DNA of 6,495 nucleotides from Candidatus Nomurabacteria bacterium RIFCSPHIGHO2_01_FULL_39_9 (GTDB lineage: Bacteria > Patescibacteriota > Minisyncoccia > Phycocordibacterales > DATEUR01): contig MFTL01000027.1 of the NCBI GenBank assembly GCA_001786825.1, positions 19,245 to 25,739 on the forward strand, written 5' to 3'. Position 1 is the first letter of the stretch, and each line of letters starts with the position of its first letter. Under the pieces are notes generated by a model. It was given only the letters and a program-made list of their open reading frames with translations. It was not told the origin of the DNA and did no database searches. Below, piece after piece: positions 1 through 4,669 of the stretch. The position numbers and the translations under genes were made by a program.

Positions 1-661
1 TTTCTTAAAGGAATGGGGTCGCGGTCTTGAAAGAATATTTACTTTTAATTCTATAAAAAAAGCTGAACTTGAATTGAAAATTGCCAATGAAAAAGCAGCT
101 GAAGCTTTAGAGGTAGAAAAATTGAAACCGGCAGATTCACAAGCGATTACTAAGGCAGTTGAAAATTATGTGTCAGTTCACGAAAATCTTAAATTGCGTT
201 TTGAATCACTGAAAGAAAGTTCTGAAAATCCAAACGTAGAAAAACTTTTAAATAAATTTGATGACCTTATCGAGAAGCATAAAACTTTATTTAAAGAAAT
301 TGAAGAAAAACATGACGCTGAAGAATTTAAGGAAGAATTTGATATTTTAGATCAGTCGTTTGATGATTTTGACGATCTTGATGATATTGATATTGAAGAT
401 CTCGATGAGCTTGAGGATGTTGAAGACATCGATGATCTTAGCGATTTAGAAGACCTGGATGATTTAGATGATATTGAAAAGATTGACGAGCTCGATAATG
501 ATTCAAACCAATCGAGAGGTGATGACAGAATAAATTGTGGCGCTTTGCCTCAAATTCCTGCGCCACCGATTGGCTGCCGCTATGATGGGCCTAAATGTAT
601 TGAAAGCAAGTGGCAAGTAAAACTTGTTTGCACAGAAAGACCATCTGGTGATTCAGAATAA
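1..661 (+). CDS. DUF5667-like protein with acidic repeat and Cys-rich tail (5' partial)
   Basis: The reading frame is open from base 2 to the TAA at 659-661, so the gene begins before the window. An internal TTG at 74 is not a credible start because the similarity begins upstream of it. The first visible residues (FLKEWGRGLERIF, then TFNSIKKAELELKIANEKAAEA) match the style of DUF5667 domains found in many CPR secreted proteins: a helical segment with an aromatic/Lys-Glu pattern. A charged, probably coiled helical region follows to about base 350. Then comes an acidic repeat (359-499) and a tail with four cysteines (bases 536-652), containing a Pro-rich PAPPIGC element. The function is unknown. 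Secretion or surface exposure is inferred from the family, since the N-terminus is not visible. It converges on rsmE with an 11-base gap. Confidence 0.75.
   Translation, partial: FLKEWGRGLERIFTFNSIKKAELELKIANEKAAEALEVEKLKPADSQAITKAVENYVSVHENLKLRFESLKESSENPNVEKLLNKFDDLIEKHKTLFKEIEEKHDAEEFKEEFDILDQSFDDFDDLDDIDIEDLDELEDVEDIDDLSDLEDLDDLDDIEKIDELDNDSNQSRGDDRINCGALPQIPAPPIGCRYDGPKCIESKWQVKLVCTERPSGDSE
359..499 (+). repeat. Acidic tripeptide repeat (hydrophobic-acid-acid)
   Basis: Within the DUF5667-like gene, a hydrophobic residue (F, L, I or V) occurs at every third position, separated almost always by two Asp/Glu residues, for example FDDFDDLDDI. The register slips once (I-D-I), then runs through about twelve further triplets to LDN. 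The DNA repeats only loosely (gat/gaa/gac variation), so selection seems to act on the protein rather than reflecting recent slippage. It could be an extended acidic linker or a cation-binding segment; no specific role can be assigned. Confidence 0.8.
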
Positions 662-672
662 ATAATGGTTGA

Positions 673-1371
673 TTATTTCGGATATGTAATTAAATAACTC
701 GCAATTGCGGCGCTTGTCTCGCCGCGCATCGTCAGTGGCCCTAAATTTATAATTTTAAAACCTTCTCCCTGAAATAACAAAAGTTCCTCGTCATCAAAGC
801 CGCCTTCCGGGCCGATAAATCCGGCAATCTCTTTAATTCCATCTTTTATTTCAATTTGCTTGCCGCGCAGATCAAAGACAATAACATGTTCGAGTTTTTG
901 CGCTTCAATAATGGCATCTTTCAAAGGTATAATTTCATTAATTTTTGGGATAATGCCACGGCCAGATTGTTCGGCAGCTTCTTTAGTAATTTTTAGAAGT
1001 CGTTCGTGGCTTAAATTGGTTTTAACTGTTCTTGTCGCAATGATTGGCGTGATTGAAGAAATCCCGATTTCGGTTGCTTTTTCCACAACCCATTCAAAAT
1101 TTTCTTTTTTAAGTACGGAACAAAAAAGGTGGCTTTTGACTTTCGGTTCATTTTTATTTTGCATTACTTCGCCAAGAGAAAGATTAATTTTATTTTTCTC
1201 AAAACTTTCAATTCTCGCAATAGTTTCTAATTCTTCTCCGTTGCCTAAGATGAAAAACTCGCCAACTTTTAGTTTGAGAACATTTCTAATTTGGTGAACA
1301 AGGTCTTTTTGATCAAGTCCAATGTGCTTTTTATTCAAATCAATTGATGTTATAAAACGGTGCAATTTCAT
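673..1371 (-). CDS. rsmE: 16S rRNA m3U1498 methyltransferase RsmE
   Basis: RsmE uses S-adenosylmethionine to methylate N3 of U1498 in 16S rRNA, in the decoding region of the assembled 30S subunit. The 232-residue length is near that of the family (about 240). The N-terminal PUA-like part covers roughly residues 1-70 and the SPOUT knot domain roughly 75-232. Family motifs are visible in order: VVEKATEIG (96-104), EAAEQSGR (131-138), IGPEGGF (186-192) and the knot motif LGPLTMRGETSAA (210-222), which corresponds to the usual LGxRILRTETA and keeps R216, E218 and T219. The ATG at 1371 gives a normal N-terminus (MKLHRFI). No Shine-Dalgarno sequence is present; TACAAT lies 7 bases upstream, suggesting a leaderless mRNA. 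It is divergent from lepA and convergent with the DUF5667-like gene. Confidence 0.93.
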   Translation of the reverse strand: MKLHRFITSIDLNKKHIGLDQKDLVHQIRNVLKLKVGEFFILGNGEELETIARIESFEKNKINLSLGEVMQNKNEPKVKSHLFCSVLKKENFEWVVEKATEIGISSITPIIATRTVKTNLSHERLLKITKEAAEQSGRGIIPKINEIIPLKDAIIEAQKLEHVIVFDLRGKQIEIKDGIKEIAGFIGPEGGFDDEELLLFQGEGFKIINLGPLTMRGETSAAIASYLITYPK

Positions 1372-1378
1372 GATATTT

Positions 1379-1384
1379 ATTGTA
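1379..1384 (-). promoter_or_regulatory. -10 element of rsmE (leaderless spacing)
   Basis: Read on the minus strand this is TACAAT, one mismatch from TATAAT. It ends 7 bases before the rsmE ATG, which places the transcript start at about the ATG. No convincing -35 is seen; any -35 would lie inside the first codons of lepA. Confidence 0.55.
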
Positions 1385-1385
1385 A

Positions 1386-1391
1386 TATAAT
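1386..1391 (+). promoter_or_regulatory. -10 element of lepA (leaderless spacing)
   Basis: A perfect TATAAT ends 5 bases before the lepA ATG at 1397, so transcription should start at or within a base or two of the ATG. It lies one base from the opposing rsmE -10. Any -35 would fall at the 5' end of rsmE; none is convincing. Confidence 0.65.
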
Positions 1392-1396
1392 TTACA

Positions 1397-3172
1397 ATGT
1401 TAGGGAATATAAGAAACTTCGGTATTATCGCTCATATTGACCACGGCAAGTCCACACTGGCTGATCGGCTGCTTGAAGTTACCAAAACCATTGAAAAACG
1501 CAAAATGAAGGATCAGGTGCTTGATCAAATGGAGCTTGAAAGAGAGCGAGGAATAACGATAAAAATGCAGCCGGTCAGAATGGAATACAAAAATCATATT
1601 TTAAATTTAATTGATACACCCGGCCATATTGATTTCTCCTACGAAGTTTCTCGAGCCATTGCGGCCGTTGAGGGCGCGATTCTTTTAGTTGACGCGACTC
1701 AAGGCGTTCAAGCGCAAACGCTGACAGTTTTAAATTGGGCGCAAGAAGCCAATCTTGTGATTTTGCCAGTTATTTCAAAAATAGATTCGCCACTTGCTAA
1801 TGTTTTTGACGTCAGAGAAGAAATTGTAAAACTTTTAAATTGCAAACCGGAAGAAGTTTTAGAAGTTTCTGGTAGGACTGGCGCCGGCGTTCCTCTTCTT
1901 GTAGAGAAAATTATAGAAAGAATTCCGCCACCGAAAGGCGAGTTAACTGAAAGTGATTCGCGCTCTTTAGTTTTCGATTTTGAATATTCCGAACATCGCG
2001 GCGTGATTGTCTATATTAGAGTTACCGATGGCACGATTAGAAAAGGCGATAAATTAATTTTCAGAGCGTCAAACGAAAAATTCACAGCGCTTGAGACTGG
2101 AGTTTTTAAGCCGGGCAAATTAGAAGTTGAGTATTTAAAGACAGGTGAGATTGGTTATGTTGTTACTGGCATTAAAAATACCGGATTTGCCTTGATTGGC
2201 GATACGATTAGCCGGGAGGGTAGTCGCATGCCGCCACTCTCTGGTTACGGCACACCTCGCCCGGTTGTTTGGGCTTCTGTTTACCCAGAGAGCCAAGATG
2301 ATTTTCCAATTCTTAAAATGGCGCTCGGCCGGCTTCACTTGACCGACCCTGCTTTTACTTTTGAAGAAGAGACTTCCGGGCTTATTGGCCGCGGTTTTCG
2401 GACTGGTTTTCTTGGCATGCTTCATTTGGAAATTATTTCTGAAAGATTAAAAAGAGAATTTAATTTAAGTCTTATTATCACCACACCCTCGATTGCTTAT
2501 GAAGTCACCGATAAAAATGACAAAACTTCTATCATTTACACGCCGGCCGCTTTTCCGGCAGAAGGCTTGATTAAGGAAATTAAAGAGCCTTGGGTGAAAT
2601 TAAAAATTATAGTGCCGCGTCAATATTTGGATAATCTCTGGGAACTGCTTTATGACCACGAAGCTGTCGTTGGCGAGACTGAAAATTGGAGTGGCGATAG
2701 AATGGCAATCAATCTTGAAATGCCGCTTCGCGAATTAATGAGAAATTTCTTCGATGATTTGAAAAGCGTTTCTTCCGGTTACGCGTCACTCTCTTATGAA
2801 ATTATCGATTCGCGGCTCGCCGATGTTGCTCGGCTTGATTTGTTTGTTGCCGAAGAGCTAATGCCGGCTTTTTCGAAAATAATTTCTCGCAGAAGAATTG
2901 AAGATGAAGCGAAAAAATCAGTGGAGAAACTATATGACATATTGCCTCGGCAATGGTTTTCTGTAAAAATCCAAGCTCATGGCCTTGGTCGGATTATTTC
3001 TTCAAGAACACTGCCGGCACTTAAAAAAGACGTTACCGGCTACCTTTATGGTGGCGACAGAACGCGCAAAATGAAGCTCTGGCAAAAGCAGAAAAAAGGC
3101 AAGAAGAAAATGCAAGCCTTAGGCAAGGTAAATATCCCGCAAGATGTGTTTATTGCGATGATGAAAAAGTAA
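1397..3172 (+). CDS. lepA: Elongation factor 4 (LepA), ribosome-associated GTPase
   Basis: LepA/EF4 is a translational GTPase related to EF-G that acts on the ribosome in translation or ribosome biogenesis. The 591-residue length and domain order fit the family. The G domain spans about 1-180: G1 AHIDHGKS (12-19), switch I RGITIK (51-56), G3 DTPGH (73-77, with the catalytic-type His77), G4 SKID (127-130) and G5 SGR (158-160). Domain II and III regions follow, with FRTGFLGMLHLEI (335-346) in place of the usual FRCGFLGLLHMEI. The LepA-specific C-terminal domain ends with YGGDRTRKMKL (551-561) and KKKMQALGKV, diagnostic against EF-G and TypA. The G4 Asn is Ser and the G5 Ala-Lys is Gly-Arg, both unusual. 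The start is supported by the family N-terminus (NIRNFGIIAHIDHGKS) and the -10 box just upstream. Confidence 0.96.
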   Translation: MLGNIRNFGIIAHIDHGKSTLADRLLEVTKTIEKRKMKDQVLDQMELERERGITIKMQPVRMEYKNHILNLIDTPGHIDFSYEVSRAIAAVEGAILLVDATQGVQAQTLTVLNWAQEANLVILPVISKIDSPLANVFDVREEIVKLLNCKPEEVLEVSGRTGAGVPLLVEKIIERIPPPKGELTESDSRSLVFDFEYSEHRGVIVYIRVTDGTIRKGDKLIFRASNEKFTALETGVFKPGKLEVEYLKTGEIGYVVTGIKNTGFALIGDTISREGSRMPPLSGYGTPRPVVWASVYPESQDDFPILKMALGRLHLTDPAFTFEEETSGLIGRGFRTGFLGMLHLEIISERLKREFNLSLIITTPSIAYEVTDKNDKTSIIYTPAAFPAEGLIKEIKEPWVKLKIIVPRQYLDNLWELLYDHEAVVGETENWSGDRMAINLEMPLRELMRNFFDDLKSVSSGYASLSYEIIDSRLADVARLDLFVAEELMPAFSKIISRRRIEDEAKKSVEKLYDILPRQWFSVKIQAHGLGRIISSRTLPALKKDVTGYLYGGDRTRKMKLWQKQKKGKKKMQALGKVNIPQDVFIAMMKK

Positions 3173-3175
3173 GTT

Positions 3176-3283
3176 CTATTGAAAAATAGGGGTGTAGAGC
3201 AAGATCATGCTGACAACGACTAGGATTGATATAACAATCCAAATAGCTCGCATTCTTTTTTGATTTTTCTTTCCAAATATCAT
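3176..3283 (-). CDS. Small single-span membrane protein, 35 residues
   Basis: I do not recognise a named family. From the ATG at 3281-3283 the frame reads MIFGKKNQKRMRAIW, then a hydrophobic stretch IVISILVVVSMILLY (16-30), and TPIFQ before a TAG at 3176-3178. A Lys/Arg-rich N-terminus (residues 5-12) followed by one hydrophobic helix predicts a membrane peptide with the N-terminus in the cytoplasm. An in-frame ATG at 3293-3295 would add four residues. I prefer the inner start because TATGAT lies 7 bases before it, the same arrangement as at neighbouring genes. It fills the otherwise empty gap between lepA and the DivIC-like gene, with its stop only 3 bases past the lepA stop. Small basic single-span proteins of this style are, in my recollection, common in CPR genomes. 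Confidence 0.6.
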   Translation of the reverse strand: MIFGKKNQKRMRAIWIVISILVVVSMILLYTPIFQ

Positions 3284-3290
3284 GATGAGA

Positions 3291-3296
3291 ATCATA
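3291..3296 (-). promoter_or_regulatory. -10 element of the 35-residue membrane peptide gene
   Basis: Read on the minus strand this is TATGAT, one mismatch from TATAAT, ending 7 bases before the ATG at 3283. The spacing matches the other leaderless starts in this window. A second minus-strand candidate (TATTAT, 3324-3329) would give a short leader instead. Confidence 0.4.
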
Positions 3297-3316
3297 GCTT
3301 ATTTCTAAATTTTTGT

Positions 3317-3322
3317 TAAGAT
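3317..3322 (+). promoter_or_regulatory. Candidate -10 of the DivIC/FtsB-like gene
   Basis: TAAGAT (four of six consensus bases) preceded by TGT, as in an extended -10, ends 6 bases before the ATG at 3329. The better match TATAAT at 3323-3328 touches the ATG directly; using it would start the transcript inside the coding region, with no in-frame ATG until codon 60. The weaker hexamer is therefore preferred. Confidence 0.4.
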
Positions 3323-3328
3323 TATAAT

Positions 3329-3697
3329 ATGCTCGGGCTCAAAAGAAACAAGGAAAGAGTTTTCTATTCGTGGTTTTTTGCGTTAATTCTCCTTTTCTTT
3401 ACGGTTGTCATTGTAATTGGTCTGCCAAGTTTGGTTAAAAAGAAACAAGAATCGAAACAAAATAAAAGGATTGCTGCGGAAGAATTAAAACGAATCAAAG
3501 AGCGAATGGAAAATATTGGGGAAAAACAAGATAAACTTTTGACAGAAATCGGTCAAGAAGAATTGATCAGAGAAAAATTTTCTTTTAAAAAACCGGGTGA
3601 AGGGGAAGTGATAATTGTGGAAGATAAAAATCAGCCCGCTAATGCTATTGGATCAGAATCAGGTTTTTGGAAGTTTTTGAAAGGTTTATTTAGATAA
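3329..3697 (+). CDS. Septum formation initiator family protein (DivIC/FtsB-like)
   Basis: FtsB/DivIC proteins are bitopic membrane proteins that link FtsL and FtsQ/DivIB in the divisome. The 122 residues show the family plan: a short basic cytoplasmic N-terminus (LKRNKER), one membrane helix (about 12-34, with WFFALILLFFTVVIVIGL), an extracytoplasmic coiled coil rich in Lys/Glu (about 36-75), and the signature GQEELIREKFSFKKPGEGEV (75-94) followed by IIVE, matching the family pattern E-x-I-A-R-E-K-x-G-x-x-K-P-G-E. The tail ends in an aromatic/basic GFWKFLKGLF segment. Whether it is the functional FtsB or DivIC cannot be decided from sequence. No Shine-Dalgarno is present. It converges on tRNA-Gly with an 8-base gap. 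Confidence 0.82.
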   Translation: MLGLKRNKERVFYSWFFALILLFFTVVIVIGLPSLVKKKQESKQNKRIAAEELKRIKERMENIGEKQDKLLTEIGQEELIREKFSFKKPGEGEVIIVEDKNQPANAIGSESGFWKFLKGLFR

Positions 3698-3705
3698 GTT
3701 TATGA

Positions 3706-3776
3706 TGCGCGTAGGGAGAATCGAACTCCCGTCTCTTGCTTGGGAAGCAAGCATTCTACCACTAAACCATACGCGC
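3706..3776 (-). tRNA. tRNA-Gly (anticodon CCC)
   Basis: On the minus strand a full cloverleaf folds. The acceptor GCGCGTA pairs perfectly with TACGCGC; the D arm has the loop AGTGGTA; the anticodon stem is CTTGC/GCAAG with loop TTCCCAA; the variable loop is four bases; the T stem is GGGAG/CTCCC with the canonical loop TTCGATT. The anticodon CCC (3742-3744) reads GGG. G1-C72, C2-G71 and C35-C36 agree with glycine identity; the discriminator is A rather than the U usual in E. coli-type tRNA-Gly. CCA is not encoded. It lies 9 bases downstream of tRNA-Ala and is probably co-transcribed with it. Confidence 0.95.
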
Positions 3777-3785
3777 TTTTATTTA

Positions 3786-3856
3786 TGGACCTGGGGGGAA
3801 TCGGACCCCCGACTCGTCCATGCCATGGACGCGTGTTACCACTATACTACAGGCCC
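3786..3856 (-). tRNA. tRNA-Ala (anticodon GGC)
   Basis: On the minus strand the acceptor GGGCCTG pairs with CAGGTCC and contains the G3-U70 wobble pair, the main alanine identity element. The anticodon stem is CGTCC/GGACG with loop ATGGCAT; anticodon GGC (3822-3824) reads GCC. The A32-U38 pair is the one characteristic of tRNA-Ala(GGC). The T stem is GGGGG/CCCCC, but the loop is TCCGATT, with C where the near-universal U55 (pseudouridine) should be. The discriminator is A and CCA is not encoded. All stems pair, so it looks functional despite the T-loop change. Confidence 0.94.
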
Positions 3857-3866
3857 TTCTTTTAAT

Positions 3867-3872
3867 TTTATA
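3867..3872 (-). promoter_or_regulatory. Probable -10 of the tRNA-Ala/tRNA-Gly unit
   Basis: TATAAA on the minus strand lies 10 bases upstream of the tRNA-Ala 5' end, so the primary transcript would start about four bases before the mature tRNA. It sits beside the opposing -10 of the PH-domain gene, one base away. Confidence 0.45.
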
Positions 3873-3873
3873 G

Positions 3874-3879
3874 TATAAT
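3874..3879 (+). promoter_or_regulatory. -10 element of the PH-domain gene (leaderless spacing)
   Basis: A perfect TATAAT ends 7 bases before the ATG at 3887, and no Shine-Dalgarno sequence intervenes. Any -35 would lie inside the 5' end of tRNA-Ala; none is evident. Confidence 0.6.
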
Positions 3880-3886
3880 ATTCTAC

Positions 3887-4570
3887 ATGATTTTACCAGA
3901 GAATATTCCCGATATTAATCAAATAATTTTATTTCTAAATAATAAAATATTTTTAGGCGGAATAATTCTTATTGCGATTGTGTTTAGCATTGTTATTGCT
4001 TTAATTCTTTTATATCACTGGGGAAAATACAGGGCAAGAGGCGCGGTTCGTCTTGAAGAAGGGGAAGAGATTGTCAAAATTTTCAGAAAGCATTGGTTTT
4101 CTTTTTTGATTGATTTTGTGTTTTTAATCGCGCTTGCCTTTATTCCCTTGTTAATTTCTTTTCTACCAAAAGAATGGCTCGTTTGGCTCGAACAAGTAAA
4201 AGGCCTTTTAGATATTTTGTATATCGTTTGGCTTGATTTTATTTTCTTCGCGATTCTTATTGTCGGCACCAATTATTTTCTTGATACTTGGATTTTGACA
4301 AATAAAAGAATTATTGATGTTGAACAGAAAAGTTTATTTCGACGCGATATTGCTGAACTCCGGCTTGAAAATATTCAAGACATAAAAATGGAAGTTTTAG
4401 GTTTTATTAATTCTTTGCTTGGTATTGGCAATGTTTACGTCGAATCAGCCGGCGCGACAAGGGAATTCGTGATTAGAAATGTTGCGAGACCGGAAGATGT
4501 TAGGAATACTATAAGTGATATTCAGCGTAAAAAGATGGAAGAGGTTAAGAAAGTGGAAGTGGTTGGATGA
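3887..4570 (+). CDS. Membrane protein with bacterial PH domain (bPH_2/YdbS-like)
   Basis: The 227-residue protein has three predicted membrane helices (about 22-44, 72-93 and 108-130) followed by a cytoplasmic bacterial pleckstrin-homology-like domain (about 134-212). The PH part shows the usual pattern: LTNKRIIDVEQKSLFRRDIAEL (137-158), then LENIQDIKM, the segment LLGIGNVYVESAGAT (177-191), and a final helix RPEDVRNTI. Proteins of this kind (formerly DUF304) are widespread; their biochemical role is largely unknown and none is assigned here. Between helices 1 and 2 the LEEGEEIVKIFRKHW stretch resembles the usual segment leading into the core. The TGA stop lies inside the 3' end of the convergent tRNA-Glu gene. 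The start at 3887 is fixed by the -10 box just upstream. Confidence 0.85.
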   Translation: MILPENIPDINQIILFLNNKIFLGGIILIAIVFSIVIALILLYHWGKYRARGAVRLEEGEEIVKIFRKHWFSFLIDFVFLIALAFIPLLISFLPKEWLVWLEQVKGLLDILYIVWLDFIFFAILIVGTNYFLDTWILTNKRIIDVEQKSLFRRDIAELRLENIQDIKMEVLGFINSLLGIGNVYVESAGATREFVIRNVARPEDVRNTISDIQRKKMEEVKKVEVVG

Positions 4571-4642
4571 CCCCATCGGGATTTGAACCCGAGTTCCAAG
4601 CTTGAGAAGCTTGTGTCCTAGACCAGGCTAGACGATAGGGCC
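4568..4642 (-). tRNA. tRNA-Glu (anticodon CTC)
   Basis: On the minus strand the acceptor GGCCCTA pairs with TGGGGTC (G2-U71 and U6-G67 wobbles). The D arm is GTCT...GGAC with GG in the loop, the anticodon stem is CAAGC/GCTTG with loop TTCTCAA, the variable loop is GAAC, and the T stem is TCGGG/CCCGA with loop TTCAAAT. Anticodon CTC (4604-4606) reads GAG. The discriminator is A; the bases beyond it (TCCA) are not a correctly placed CCA. The last three bases coincide with the TGA stop codon of the PH-domain gene on the other strand. Confidence 0.94.
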
Positions 4643-4655
4643 AAATTGAAATTGT

Positions 4656-4661
4656 GTTATA
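4656..4661 (-). promoter_or_regulatory. Probable -10 of tRNA-Glu
   Basis: TATAAC on the minus strand, one mismatch from consensus, lies 13 bases before the tRNA 5' end, predicting a leader of roughly six to seven bases. It overlaps the mraY -10 on the other strand through a shared palindromic TTATAA. Confidence 0.45.
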
Positions 4662-4663
4662 AT
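4658..4663 (+). promoter_or_regulatory. -10 element of mraY (extended, leaderless spacing)
   Basis: TATAAT preceded by TGT (an extended -10) ends 6 bases before the ATG at 4670. This decides the start: the TTG at 4646 lies upstream of the promoter and cannot be in the transcript. Confidence 0.65.
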
Positions 4664-4669
4664 GTTAGC

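Noticed and set aside
74..76. TTG as the start of the first gene
   Set aside because: The frame is open to the window edge and the upstream residues already match the DUF5667-like domain, so the true start is outside the window.
860..1297. Long plus-strand open frame opposite rsmE
   Set aside because: It is antisense to a confidently identified gene, its translation shows no domain-like pattern, and it has no promoter or start context.
2135..2425. Minus-strand open frame inside lepA
   Set aside because: It is fully inside a conserved coding region and its composition is that of an antisense shadow.
3176..3189. Hairpin CTATT-GAAA-AATAG as a lepA terminator
   Set aside because: The stem has only five mostly A-T pairs and no T-run follows; it also overlaps the stop of the small membrane peptide gene.
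3323..3328. Perfect TATAAT as the -10 of the DivIC-like gene
   Set aside because: It touches the ATG, so transcription would begin after the start codon, and no alternative in-frame ATG exists before codon 60. It may instead contribute to the minus-strand promoter.
4568..4570. UGA recoding as in Gracilibacteria/SR1
   Set aside because: UGA ends two genes at sensible family lengths and does not appear inside any conserved frame.
4646..4669. TTG start giving MraY eight extra residues
   Set aside because: The TTG lies upstream of the TATAAT at 4658-4663, the extra residues (KLCYNVS) do not resemble an MraY N-terminus, and the ATG at 4670 fits the leaderless spacing.
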